From assembly GCA_013396655.1 (NCBI GenBank), contig WBMV01002769.1:1-64000 (forward strand): a stretch of 64,000 nucleotides of DNA, written 5' to 3'. Under the pieces are notes generated by a model that made no database searches, was not told the DNA's origin, and worked only from the letters and a program-made list of their open reading frames with translations. The DNA is from Campylorhamphus procurvoides. Taxonomy: Eukaryota > Chordata > Aves > Passeriformes > Dendrocolaptidae. Numbering within the stretch: position 1 is the first letter of the stretch; each line of letters starts with the position of its first letter. Made by a program: the position numbers and the translations under genes. Positions 24,807-37,400 of the stretch are shown here, one piece after another.

Positions 24807-24869
24807 CTTGCATTTATATAGCTCATTTCATCTCAAAGAATCCCAAAACATTTTACAAATTCAATGCAG
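24807..24869 (+). repeat. Possible relic of an ancient vertebrate retroposon
   Basis: The segment reads cttgcatttatatagctcat, then after tttcatctcaaagaa it reads tcccaaaacattttacaa. This order resembles a motif I recall from very old vertebrate LINE 3' ends and SINEs: TTTATATAGCGCCTTTCAT, a short gap, then CCCAAAGCGCTTTACA. The CpG positions appear decayed to TG/CA-like forms, as expected for an old copy. The family cannot be fixed from memory. The similarity could also be partly chance in AT-rich DNA. Confidence 0.35.
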
Positions 24870-25534
24870 TGGAATATATACTCATCCCACATTGAACATG
24901 GCCATCTCTAGGACAGAGTGCACCGTGTGACTAGCTAATATCAGTTTGAGACAAGTCAGAGAGAGTTATTTTATCATCTTAAAAACTAAAGACAAAGTTC
25001 AGTGTGGCTGCATATCAGTAAAACTATGCACTGTATCTCTGTTTCCTAATAAATGTACTTCGAGGATGCTCCACAGTCTTGGAAAAACTCTACCAGACCC
25101 TGACATTAAGGCTGTAAGGATGATCTTATTGGACAGACCAGGAGCTCTTTCAATATTTTGTTTTTGAGACCAATAAGTGGCTAGAAAAGAGTTTAAAAAC
25201 AAAGAATCACATAATACTGTTTTCCCCTAGGTCATGCTCAGCTTAAAGGAGAGTAAGAGATTTCCTGAACTGAAATGATGTTTTATTTAAAAACCTTCCA
25301 GTGTTATCTTTCACAGATTTGCCTAGTTCCTCTTCATATCCATATGCATATTTTTATTATTATTAGCTATGACTCACTGCACAAACATGTTCCAAATTTA
25401 ATTTTCACATTGTGAAACCTTTCAAAGTCCACTTAGCATGAATCCCAAACCAAATTATAGCTATTACCTTTTATTTTATGTCTCTTTGCTCTTTTATCAA
25501 GAGCAACAGTGGATAATATTTTTTGAGGTCTCTG
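24870..25534. other. Unique DNA, no gene seen
   Basis: No gene is recognised. Opposing frames at 24946-25202 show no domain. If the relic at 24807-24869 is real, the retroposon body could extend into this block, but I cannot align it. Confidence 0.45.
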
Positions 25535-26184
25535 TGTTGAGGAATACACCTGGTGTGGGTAGTTTGGTTTACAAGCTGAAGATCGGGATGCAGATTGAGT
25601 TCTGGGTGGGAGCCCTAGAACTGCCAAGCCTTTGGTCAACAAAGGACATGAAGACATGTTATGCCAGCCGGGTGAATGGACCCTGAGTGACATAGCAGAT
25701 GCCATGAGCTGCCAGCCTTTTGGATAACAAAGGCCATGAAGACCAGTAGCACCATCCAGAAGGATGGATGGACACTGGGAGATAGCAAGAATGAAAGACT
25801 TAGGAGGAAGAGCAAGACATGTGCATGCTTGGACTGTGAGAGTATAAAAGCCATGAGGTCTTTTATTTAGGGCTCTTCTCAGAGGCACTCAGTTCAAGCT
25901 GTTTCTGCATGACTGCACCATGAAAAAATGTCTTTATGGACACAGACATCTGAGACTCCACCATGGGAAGCCTGGGGTCAAACCACAGAGGAAACCTGGT
26001 CTGACTGCATGTGGTGGGGTGTGCAGGGAGTCACACTAGGTACCCATTAGTTCACTGGAGCCGCCTGCTCTGCAGGGGCTTCAGTCCCAGCAGTTACAAT
26101 CTATGGTGTTGGGAGTGCCACTGTCAGAGCCTTGTGAATGGTCAGACTGGGAAGTTTCTTTAACAGCTCTTATAACTCTTGCCA
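25535..26184 (+). mobile_element. LTR-like element with duplicated U3 units (probable solo LTR)
   Basis: A promoter-like gtataaaag sits at 25842-25850. Upstream of it are two tandem units of about 88 bp (25621-25708 and 25709-25793). Both begin ctgccaagcctttgg or ctgccagccttttgg and share aacaaagg and catgaagac. Duplicated enhancer-like units ahead of a TATA box are typical of retroviral U3 regions. The proposed limits start with tgttgagg and end with cttgcca, flanked on both sides by tctg, but a 4-base match is weak. No clear polyadenylation signal and no internal retroviral genes were seen. The minus-strand frame at 25433-25888 is antisense to this element. Confidence 0.45.
25621..25793 (+). 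repeat. Two tandem units of about 88 bp within the putative U3
   Basis: The two units align along most of their length. Each starts with a near-identical block of about 35 bases (25621-25655 and 25709-25743) and ends in a looser match around ccctgagtgacatagca versus cactgggagatagca. Confidence 0.75.
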
Positions 26185-27975
26185 TCTGTCTCTTTTCTAT
26201 GTGTGAAAACCTTGTATTCTCTCTATTCATTTCACTGATTGTTGCTATTCCATACTCCAGTTTTTTTGACACATTTTTCTGATGGGAAGAACCTGAACTG
26301 CATTCACTGGTCAGCTTAGAAGAACCCCAGGGCTTTAACCAGTGGCATAAAAGTATTTCCCATTTTTATCTCTGTTTCTTATTTATCATGTTTTGAGCAA
26401 ATCTGAGTTGTGAGAAACCTAGTTATGAGACAACATAAACATTTTGAAAAGCAGGTGTTATCCAACATGGCATTGCAAAGCTCTTTGTCTCAGGACAGAC
26501 ATCTCTCAAAAACCGCAGATCCTGGCTCACCCCACAGAAGGCACAGAACACTGTCCTAGAACAGGAACAGCACTGCCTGGCTGAAAATGGGGAGGGGGAG
26601 GAGGTCTGTAGCGAGGAAGAGTGCTGAGCAACACGGGTAGGTAATCTCTGAAACTGCTGCAGCCTGTGTATGGATCAAGTCCTGGAAATCAAGAATAAGA
26701 AATGACTCTGAGTTTCCAGCCATACAACCGCGATTTCCCCCTCTATATATGTGTAAGGTCTTTTCATTTTTTTTTTTTTGCCCATGAACACATTTCTCAC
26801 AGATGCTTAATCATTTTTAGTAACATTTATCATTTGTCATTTTCCAGAATGAAGAGATCACAGAATGCCTCAGGCATCTTTTCACCACAGCAGTGCAGGC
26901 AGACACTATCATTTGTCCAGCGTTGTGTTATTTCTCTGTGTATTTAAAATCAGTCACCTTAGTTCCTTCCTTCCCTGCAACATGCTTCCACTTTTCCTTT
27001 GTCTTACTTCATTTTATACTTACAACCATTTTGATGTCCATTTCTAAAACCCCAGATATTTGCAATTCTAATTTTCAAGTAATTCCATTTGTCCAAAACA
27101 CTGTCATTCAGATTATTTTTCCAATTATGTTGTCGTGTCCTTTTTTTGTATCTAAATGCATTATTTTTCTGCTTTTCAATTAGACTTATGCGAAACTTCA
27201 GTCGATGTTCCTACCTCTACTATAAAAATTTGTGTCTTCCTCCCACACCATTAATATACTAAGCAAGCGAATATAATGTGAACTCCAGCCTACCTCCACC
27301 ACTGCATGCTAGCATAGTTTTATTTCCCTTGTTTTATGCTTCTCTGCTAGTATGCATTCCATGATACAGTATTAACCTATCCCTATTTGGAATTTGGTTT
27401 TGGGTTGTTTTTTTTTTGTTTTTTTAAATAGGATTCATGTATACTTTGGAAATAACACGTGATGTTTTCTCTGCTCTAGCACTTCTCAGTCTTTAGAAGA
27501 ACCTCATGCATAAACTCAAGTAACTCTTCCACAGTAAAATAACATCACATTCTTGATTCAATATTCAGAAGGACAATGTCCAAGTTGTAAGGAAAAAAAG
27601 TAGTCCTGTCAGAAGCAAATGTTTGGAGTAGGGCATTTGCTGTATATGCCAAGTATTTTAAAAAATGTACAAGTTTAAGAGGTTTTTTATTTTAATATGA
27701 ATGTTCACTTGAAAATGTATACTAGAAACCTTTGTATACAATTATTTGCACAGTGCCATAGAAAGTCTTCTAACTACAGGACTAATCTTAATATATTCTT
27801 GTCCATCCTCTCACAATTGAAACTAAAACCTGGGGAAGGGAATACCCTTGGATTTTCTTATGCTGAGATCATTCTGGTGGTCTAGGGATCAGCCATAGTC
27901 ATCTAAGTTCCCCATGACTAGAAGGAGCCACATGGAGCCACATGCCAGACAAACCTCTGGCACTCTCCTGTGAAG
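26185..27975. other. Unique, partly T-rich DNA; no gene seen
   Basis: A poly(T) run of about 13 lies near 26768-26780. Three overlapping plus-strand frames between 26702 and 27183 are T-rich and low in complexity, with no recognisable protein. Confidence 0.55.
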
Positions 27976-28041
27976 GGTTAGGAGTCAGACCTTTATGATC
28001 TTTGTGGATCTCTTTCAGCTTGGGATATTCTACGATTCTAT
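27976..28041 (+). mobile_element. Short CR1-type 3' end fragment
   Basis: The sequence tgatctttgtggatctcttt followed by cagcttgggatattctacgattctat matches the last bases of bird CR1 elements (gatgatcctt...ggtcccttcc...attctatgattctat). Only about 66 bp are recognisable. The upstream sequence has no tRNA-like A and B boxes, so a severely 5'-truncated LINE is more likely than a SINE. Confidence 0.7.
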
Positions 28042-30728
28042 TGACCAAGAGAGGTTTCCCAGCCCTGCTGTTTGCTGGCCTTCAGCTCATTCACGTCCGA
28101 CGAACCTTGCCTGTCTACTACCATGACAAGAAACACTTGATGAGAATGCACATGGGGATGCTGAGGGAATGAGGATGTTAAGGGGCATATTATCATAGCT
28201 AACAGATCCTGAGGCTGCCCACCGTGTTGACCATAAAATGAGGATTGTGTTTCATTCTTAGTCATCGTTTACTCAGGACAGTATGAAGACACAAACAGCA
28301 GTGTATTCAGATTTAATAGCACAAAGTAATCAAACAAGCAAAACTAAAAGTTAAAGCAAGTCTTATAAAGTAAAAAGTTATTTTCTAAAAACCTGAGAAT
28401 TACCAACTTTTAAATACAACTTTAGGCTTCTTTTTGTTCATGTTTATATATATATATTGGAAACAAGGAAAAATAGATACAAATATTCTAAAGAAATATT
28501 ATGTATGTGCTTAAAGAGGGAAGAGAGAATAATGAGTTTATTTTTTTGTATGTATTCGCTGTGAATTAAAATGATGATTACAGAACTAACCATAGGTAAC
28601 AATGGTGAACTAAAGGCTTACAGTGTTCAAATCTTCTAGTTTCCTTAAGATGGCTGATGGGATGTTAAGCATCAAATTTGTTGACAAGAACAAGAAATTT
28701 TTGAGCTCATCTTCCCATCATAAGGAAGTGCTGGGAAAAAGAGGAAAGCAGTTGTGGGGTTTTTTAGTAAGCAATGTACTTGTACTTCATGTGTCTTACA
28801 ATGGAGAACAATGTGCTGATAATAAGAAAAGCAGAAAAAGAAACAGCTGCACCTGACAGAAATTCCAAATTCTGGTAATTGAATCCATGTTGTCTGCCAG
28901 AAATTCCTCTTCTTCATTTCATAATATCTTTGCCTTTCACAGGTGTTCCAATGCAGCTATACATATGCAGCTATTCATATACAGCTACTGAGGCACCATC
29001 CGTACAAGTGACTTTGAGATGTTATTTTTCAGAAATATCACAGATAAAACAGGACAATTCTTATCAGGAAAAATATTAAGAACATGATATAAAGTCTCAT
29101 CATGAATCTTTCAAGTAGGAACACCCACACAGAGCACATGCTGCTCATCACAACAAATTAATTCATCCTCACCTCTGGACTTAGCTGAATACAAATTAGA
29201 GCAGCAAACTGAGAGACTAGAATACTTTATAATCTGCTTTTAATGGGAGTTGGAATTAAAACTAATGACAACAATGAAGTAAAGAGCTAGCTATGTAAAA
29301 ACTGTAAGGTTTATTGGTTGCTTATATGCTCAGATTGCCTTCAAGGAGTGTCATTCATTACAGTATCCTCTAAATACTATTTAGAAAAAAGATTGTCAGT
29401 TTTATGTTAAACACTTTAGATTAAACCAGTAACTATTTAACTTGGTAATCTGATAGTTCATGGTTACAGCTTGAATAAAGGTCTCTTTTCCACTGTTTCA
29501 GGTAATCATTGGTTTGGAGGAGCTGACATTTAGTGCTAAGTCAAAGAAAATAAAAAAATTTCTTTCTTTTATCTAAATTCTAAATACTCCCTGAAAATCT
29601 AGCAAGATCACACTTCAGTTTTTAAATGTCCTTTACTTTGTTTCTGAAAAGTTGGAGTTAATCAAAACGTATGGAGTTCAAACTCATCCTCAGTACCTGA
29701 ACATCAACATGGTGAATAACTTTTGAAATATATGAGCAGGCTACAGAACTAGGGAAAGAATTCAGATTAATGATTAATGAAGAAATGGCTTACCTTATTA
29801 AGGGGATGTATCTTTCCCTTCCTCATTGGCTTTCTGCATTTTTCACAAGGCTGAAGTTTTCTATTCTTGACTACTACTGAAAGAGCAAATCTCAAGAGGT
29901 GTTTCTTAAGCACGAGCAGAGTGAACTCTGATAACCCATAAACACAGCACAGATCTCAATCATTAGTGCAGCATGGAAATTCACTTTTTAGGGTAAAAAA
30001 GAAAATAGAAAACTAACTTTTTGCTTTGGGATTGCTCAGATACTCCCATGAAACTCATAATTTTGTTAATTACAGGAAATTGTAGAAATTTAACAGAGTT
30101 CAAATAAAACATAGTTTCCACCTCATTTCCCCAAACACCCATTGCCAGTAATAAAAACATTGCTACAGCTACCTCTTTTTTTGTAGATATTTTGAGAGTA
30201 AAAGAATAGATTATACGGCCCAAAATAAAAAAAAAAAATTAGTCAAATACATGCTATAAAACAAGAACATAAAAAATTTTACTGACTTGAGCAGGCACTG
30301 TCCTTTGAGACAAAAGTGATTAAACAAAGTCAGATTTCTAATTCAATACCTGAACTTTTGGTTAACTTGTTTAATGAACTCTTTTTGCATTTAAAGCCTG
30401 TCTCTTGATTATCCTAGAAGCTTATGCATTCCAAAACACATCTGTTTGGATCATCTACATTTATTTTTACTATGTCCTCTCTCAGAGAATACTAACTATT
30501 AATTAATGTTATTCAATTATTCCAGGTGAGCATTTGATATTTTATTTGCAACCATATGTGCCTTGACCTTCTTCAATGGCATGTTGAAAGAAGTTTTTGA
30601 GGTATTTTATCACAATTTAGAAAAGTGATGACTAAGGGATTTTTTGCATTTATTTCTTGTCTAAGTTATATGATGTTCATCAGATCTAATGGCTCTTAAT
30701 TCAGTCCAAAGAATTAACATCGCTGTAA
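28042..30728. other. Unique DNA, no gene seen
   Basis: No gene is recognised. It contains a ta-repeat at about 28445-28460 and three 14-base near-identical units at 28951-28992 (atgcagctatacat, atgcagctattcat, atacagctactgag). The frame at 28038-28265 (-) has no recognisable domain. Confidence 0.55.
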
Positions 30729-31265
30729 ATCATAGAATCATAAAATGTTTTGAGTTGGTGGGGACGTTAAAGATCATATGATTGCAAACCCTCTGTCATA
30801 GGCAGGGACACCTGCCACTGGACTAGGTTGCTCAGAGAATACCCATCCAACCTGGCCTTGAACATCTGTAGGGATGGTGCATCCATAACTTCTCCAGCCA
30901 GCCTGTTCCAGTGTCTCATCACCTAAAGAACTTCCTCTTAATATCCAGTGTAAACCTACCCTCTTGCAATTTAAAGAGATTCTCCCTTGTTTTATCACTA
31001 CATGCCCTTGTATAAAGTCCCTCTCCAGCTCTTCTGCAGGCCCCTTTAGAAAGGCTGCTATACGATCTCCCCAGAGCCTTACCTTCTCCAGGCTGAGTGA
31101 TCCCAACTCTCTCAGCCTTTCTTCATAGGAGAGGTACTCCAGCCCTCTGATTATATTCATGGCCCTCCCCTGGCTCCAGCAGGTCCATGTCCTTCTTATA
31201 CTGGAGGCTCCAGAGCTGAACACAATACTTCAGGTGGGATCTCACAAGAGAGCAGTATGAAGCAG
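30729..31265 (-). mobile_element. Truncated CR1 LINE, 3' part
   Basis: The plus strand opens with atcatagaatcataaaatg, the reverse complement of the CR1 tail, and continues for about 530 bp of CR1-like sequence. A minus-strand frame at 30774-31223 still reads WTCWSQGRAMNIIRGLEYLS and later YEERLRELGSLSLEKVRLWG, which corresponds to the conserved ORF2 C-terminal segment (RGLEHLSYEERLRELG type). The frame drifts out of the expected reading before the end of the element, so it is broken. The 5' part, with most of the reverse transcriptase and the endonuclease, is absent. Confidence 0.93.
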
Positions 31266-33733
31266 CTTTTTCACAAACTGGAGTCCAGCAGCACCTTAGC
31301 TATCAGAATTCATGAATTCTATAGGTTCCTGAAACATAAAGTATCTATATGATTATAATTACTTGTTAGCTAGAAAATTTTTACAAACATATGTGTAGCT
31401 GAGAACGTTCATTGACACATTAAACTATTTTTATTTAAAAGCAAAGCAAAAGAAAATTGTATATAGAAGATGGTGTTGCCTCCAAAGTACTCAAGCACTG
31501 ATTCCTCTCTTTTGTTTAAAACAGGTGATTATTCCTGACAAATGGCACTGCAGAACATATGTAATTTTCAAACCAATGGCGTGTTCTATTTCTTAGAAAG
31601 TTGAAGAGAGTTTGTCTATTCTATTCACACCATCCTTGCTACTATGAGGCATCTGATTCAGCCTTCCACCTCCATCCCCTTGCCTTCTGTCATCTTTGTT
31701 AGCTGGACTCCAAAGGTGCCATTTATTATTTTGACTGCTAGGTTAGCATACAGACCAGTCTCCTTGCAAGTCAGGACATCAGATACAATTTGGTAAAGAT
31801 TTTCCATGTTAAGCGCAAATTAAGTCATTCCTTTGTCAGAAGTAAGTCACCTTACAATTTAGGGAAATAGTCATTTAGATAAATTAAAAACTTACCTTGA
31901 AGCATGCAAAATAAAGCTTCCTAATATGAGTATTAAACATTTTGATCGCCTAATGCCAGAAAAACCGTAACTTGATAAGATATTCAGGCAGGGTCAGATT
32001 GGTGGTTTTGGGTTTTGGTTTGTTTTTGGTTTTGTGCAGGTGGGTAATAGAAATAAAATTTGTAAATCATAAGTTATTTTTTTTCACTAGATAACACTTT
32101 CCATCAATATGTCAGGCAGTGCAATACCTATCATTGGCTGCAGGACAAACAGTCTTTATTAGACCAATTCAAGAAATCTGAAATCATCTCCATCCATGAG
32201 ATACCACTCTTTCACTTTCATTACCATTCAAACAGCAAGACCTCAGAGCAGTCTCACTGGAATATTCTTAAACTAGGAGGTCAACTGACTCTTAGTTTTA
32301 AGAGAACATGTATTTCTAACCTAAAGACATGAGATAGTACAGGAGCACGCCACACAAGAATCTGAAAAGAAGGGTCTAACATACAATGGAAGAGTATGAA
32401 ACATAAAACTACCTCAAGACAATCAGAAATTCAGAGAAGCTTGAAGGGAAATAGTTGGCATATGGGTCAGAATGAAAGTCACTGCTTAGTTGGAATTTTT
32501 GTAGGGAAGAATAGCAAGGTTGCCTTGAAATTTTAATTAAAAACAAACAAACAAACAACACCTTCCCCAAAGTAAACAAAAAAAACCCCTCACTAAAACC
32601 CAAACAAGCAAACTCATACTAAACAAAATATAGAAAGAAGCTTTTTCAAATTACTCAAAAGTAATCAATGAATATTTGCTAGTAATAAAGAAGTAGCTGA
32701 GATTTGTAGAACAAATTTTTCACATTTTTTTGCTTTAGTTTCTTCCTTTGGGGGAATGAAGTTGCCAGACATATAACCCAGGCTGTACTCTGAATCTTTT
32801 GTGACAGCATTTCCTATGCATAACACTCCTGATAAATTTTGTCTTCAAGAAGAAACTTGGTATCTGTCAAAACACAGTTGGGTCCTCCTCTGTAGTTGTG
32901 AAAGTGTCTATTAATGCAAGATTGGAAACAATTCAAAAGACCTGTCAGGTTGAAAAGTGTTAACCCAACCTTATATAATTTCTAACTAGCAATACAAAGG
33001 AAAACCGAGATCCCTGAATCATGAAGTGTGGTTGTACAGAAGTGATGAAGTTAACAGAAAAAAAAAAAAGCACCATGAGGGCTTTTGTCACATCCATATT
33101 TCATAAGTCAGACGGTCAGTTCTACATTAATTTTTAAGTAGTCAGTACTTGCCCTTCCACAGCGTTTAGAGTAATAAATGCAAGGAACAAATAGAGAGGT
33201 AACTCATAACTGCTTTTGACAACTCTAATTTTCAGACACCTGATCTAGTCTCAGATGATAACTGCTATGAACAAAACTGCAAGGTCAGTGTCCAGATGCT
33301 ATCAGCTTAACCGACAGCTTCTCTGTCCTTCCTCAGGTGTTGGTGGTTGTTGGAGTTTTTTTGGTTTATGGGGTTTTATATTAAGCAATTAAAATAATAA
33401 TTTCAATAATATCAGAATTACAAAGGCACTTTTTTAAGGCAAAAAATACATATTTATATTTTACATATAAAATATAAAATGTGTATCATATATATAATAA
33501 CTTTGATATAAATATTAATCTTTTATAGCTATAAAAATGTTCCACCTGCTTTAAGCAGTCTTCTAAGCTCAATCTTGTCTCCCTTTCTAGAAAAAGAATA
33601 AACTGTGCTGTGCTGTTACACCTCAGTCCCAAAGGCTCAACTTTTACTGGGTGTTTAATATTCAGCTCCAAGAGATTTTGCTCACATGAACTCTTGTAAA
33701 GCCATTGGTTCCTTGGTACTCTGAGTTAACATC
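31266..33733. other. Unique DNA, no gene seen
   Basis: A perfect 16-bp palindrome agaattcatgaattct lies at 31305-31320. An (AAAC)n stretch is at about 32540-32558, a poly(A) run near 33059-33069 and an AT-rich stretch at 33440-33500. No gene is recognised. Confidence 0.55.
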
Positions 33734-34440
33734 TGGAGAATAACTACAACTTTTTCTCTAAGAGATTTCTTTTAATTTGGTGAGAAAATAAGGGTTTTGG
33801 CAAAAAGGGGTTTACAAAGATAACATGCAACTTCACAAAAACATTACAACAGATTACCAGGGCTAACAAGCATTATAATAGTAAGGAAATTTTGTTACAC
33901 CCAGCAAACACAAACTCCATGCAACTTAAGTTAGTACCCATACCTTACAGAAAATAAGAGCTACCACAAGAGGAAGAAAAGAATAAAGGAAGAGAGTTTA
34001 AGAGAAGAAAGATTAAAGACAGAAAAAGAAAGAAAGAAAAATAGTTATCACTCAGGAGGTCCCATGTTGACAGCTTTGAAGAGAACAGGACAGAGCCCAC
34101 AATGGAGTCCTTGTGCTGCCTCTTTATCTGCACTGGTCACTGTGGCCACTCATTCTAGGCAGGACCTTCAGTTCACTGACCACTCACTGTCCCCTTAGCC
34201 AAGGCACCACAGCTAATCACAGGCTCTAGGGAGTGGAGAGATTACCAGGCAGGCCTTATTGATTCATAGGCAGCCTCCATGTGGCCATGTGGCCAAGCCT
34301 CAGCAGGCATCTTGGCTGACCATGTGGACACTGTGCTAAAGGCCTGGCCCTGTCCCCCAGCACACACACACATGCAGAGACACACCCTCAAAAGCTGGTT
34401 CTGATCTGGTGCGTTTCGATCCACCTGGTTGGGTTAGACC
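33734..34440 (-). mobile_element. LTR-like element (limits uncertain)
   Basis: Read on the minus strand, a GC-richer U3-like segment leads to a TATA-like gataaagag at about 34118-34127. A pyrimidine-rich CTTT-repeat stretch follows (plus-strand purine tract 33969-34043), then T-rich sequence with an ATTAAA signal at about 33769-33775 and a possible terminus ttattctcca at 33734-33743. This order resembles solo LTRs of bird endogenous retroviruses. No target-site duplication was found and the right-hand limit is a guess. No retroviral coding sequence is adjacent. Confidence 0.4.
33969..34043 (+). repeat. Purine-rich (GAAA)n-type simple repeat
   Basis: Some 75 bases of gaaa, gaag and aaag units with few pyrimidines, ending in agaaagaaagaaaaatag. 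It sits inside the putative LTR. Confidence 0.85.
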
Positions 34441-37400
34441 AACTGCTAGAAGCAGGTTTAACCATCTCTCTTGTTCTTGTAGTGGCAGCCATGGTGCAAA
34501 CCAGTGGACAGAAGGAGAAAAAGGACAGGAGAAAGAGGAAAATATACAGGAGGAAAACACACAGTGGGTTGCTGTTATATCTATAACAATAAACTACTTG
34601 CACTTCAAATATCCAGCTGTTAGGGAACAGGCTTGGAATGTCGGCATCTCAGAGGAAATTTCTGCTTTGCTCAGCTTTTGTTGTCTAAAATGGTACATAT
34701 TATTTATTCTTTCCCTGTCTTATATCTGTATCACAACAGAGCTGCAGTGAAAAAGATATTCAAACTTGAAGAATATAATTATGGTGTGGTATTGAACACC
34801 TGTGATATGCACTTATAACTGACATTGAACAATCTATATATATATTTTCCCTACTACCAAATCAAACTAACTCTTTCAACTTAGTGACCGGAATTAGAAA
34901 GTTACTAACACCACATCATTAACCAGTCAGCTGAGGAGCACTGTGGTATCATAGTTACACACCTAAAAGCCAGAGATCTTTAGATTTCAAATCTCTGGTA
35001 TATTTGAGCCTTGAAAGAACAGGAGAAGAAAGAAAGGCTTTTCCTGTGAGCATTTAATTATATTTCATTAGGCTATATTGAGAAGCCAAAACCACTAGCA
35101 GTTCTTATTTAAGCAATCCAAAACTCTCCATGTTGACGAGGCAGCAGGACCACAGACACCCTGAGAATGATCACCTAATTCTTGGCACAGCATATTATTT
35201 ATGTGACCACCAGCCACAAGTCTGTCTGTTACTGATTTAGACCAAGACAACTTATTTCCAAGACTGGCAGTGGCTGGGGCAGGTGCATTATGTAGCATTT
35301 TAGACAACAATCAGATTTGCAATAGAGATCAGAATAGGTACGTATTTTACCTTCATGTATGTAAGAGAACTACCTGGAGGAGAAAGTGTGATGGCTTTAA
35401 GTTTGGTGAGAGAAAAAAAGAGTCATGTGATAAAATTGCCAGTATATTTGATATTATAGCCTTCTGATCAGAAATGTTTACTATAATAAATATTTGGGGG
35501 GAAAACCTGTGTGCTTCCTCTGACAACATTGACTTGATTGCTAGATTTTATGCCAAAATTGTACAGGATCACTTAGCAGCATAAAGGATTGTGATGTGTC
35601 CAAGAAGTTTCAGTCTGAAATGATTTAACACTTTTAAAAGCATTTGTAAAGGTGAGACCATGTAAGATAATCAAGTCACAACTAACAGACATTTCAGGGT
35701 TGCAGGACTGCTAATGACACCAGCCCTGTCAGTGTCTAATGTCAGCCATAGGTGAGATGTCAGACCTACCACAGGAGTCACAAACAGCCTGAAGGCAAAC
35801 ATAGCACGCCATCCACGTGTGAAAACAGGCAGATGTCAGAACAGTCTAATGTGAAAAATAAAAGAACAACTATGCATACCTGCCCTGGACTTCATGAAAA
35901 AGAGAGAAATGCATTCCTGTGACACGTTTGGGTTATCACATCTTCCTGTACAGTGCTATATCTATATCAGATATTTCATACTTACTCTACATAGGAAAAA
36001 ATGAAAGTTTGAAAGACGCAGAACTAATTTTCTAAGTTACTTCATATCTGAAGGCAGTACTCATCCTGATTAAAGCAAGCCTGAAGAACCACTAATCCTG
36101 CCAGTACCACTGCACCAACTAAACATTATTTCAGTATGAGCAATTAGGCAGGCAAATTTGTAAACAGAATGACCATGCTCCAGCAGAGTTGATGTATGGA
36201 CAATGCCCAAGGAAGCATTTAGTACAACCAAGATGATCTTCAAATTTATTCCTTGTTTGGTCATTTTCAAACCTGAAAAAAAAAAAAATCAGTCAATGTT
36301 TCTGGTAGGAAAATGTAAGTTTTCTATGACAATTTTACATTTCATGTATGTTCTAGGAAAGATAATAATAATAAAAAGCCCAAAGCTGACCTGTTTGTTT
36401 TTTGGTTTTTTTCTAAGGGGAAAACTATTTGGAATTTACTAATTCCTTTGTTATTCCCTAACTCCTTGTTCCCTTTTCATGTTTTGCTGCCGAAAAATCA
36501 AGGAAGAGGATACAAGGGCATCAGTAAAACCATACGAAGGTGTATTTCAAAATTCTTTTATTTAAAAAACGTAAATTTATTTTAGAGACAACATGAATTA
36601 AAATTATACTCATTCTGCAAATAATTTATCTACCATAATAAAACTGACCTGGCATAGCTTAATGACCTAATCAACATCCACATACATTTATCCATATGCT
36701 TGTTCATTTGTTATTCTTTATATATAGCCAGACACTGTATAACTCCATATGAATGGATTTTATGATTCATTGAGGTGTCTTTTGGTCTGTTCTTCTCCTA
36801 CTAGTGGCAATGCATCTGGGTAGGTAGTGAAGTTTAGTTTAAAGTAGTATAAGATCCAATCGCAGGACAACATGATTAATCTGGACCGAAGTTTTTGAAA
36901 GGTGCAAAATGCAATGTGGAAAGTAACGATTCCTGAACCCTACTACTATGGATGAAATTCTGATCTATAAATCACAGGGGCACACTCACTTTATACAGCA
37001 GCAAGCTACCAGAAAGTTTAAAAAAAAAAAAATTTTTGCGTGGTACACTAACTTTTCTCACAAAAGATACAAGTTCAGGTGGCAGATGAAATTTTTTCCC
37101 CTATGTAGAAAGTAATTGCTGAGGAAAAGCTAGCAGTATATTTGGAGGGGACTTCTTCACTCTAAGAGTCAGTCAAGTAACAGAATTGCTGCATCCCTGA
37201 GGTGCTTTTCTTCCCATGAAGTTGACTATCAATGAGAAAAATGCAAAAAGCTTTACAAAATAGAGTAAAAGAACCCTCCAGGCAACTCTATAAAAAAGTG
37301 TTTATCTCTCTTGTTTTCATGTTATTGTTTTGGACCTACTTTCATAAGATCAAAATAAAAATCCATCTAGCATCATGTGGCTTAATGCAAACTGTTTAAA

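Noticed and set aside
25433..25888. 151-codon minus-strand open frame as a gene
   Set aside because: It is antisense to the putative LTR and reads through its duplicated U3 units.
31305..31320. Perfect 16-bp palindrome agaattcatgaattct
   Set aside because: Short, loop-free and AT-rich. Expected by chance at a modest rate in 64 kb, and no flanking structure supports a site.
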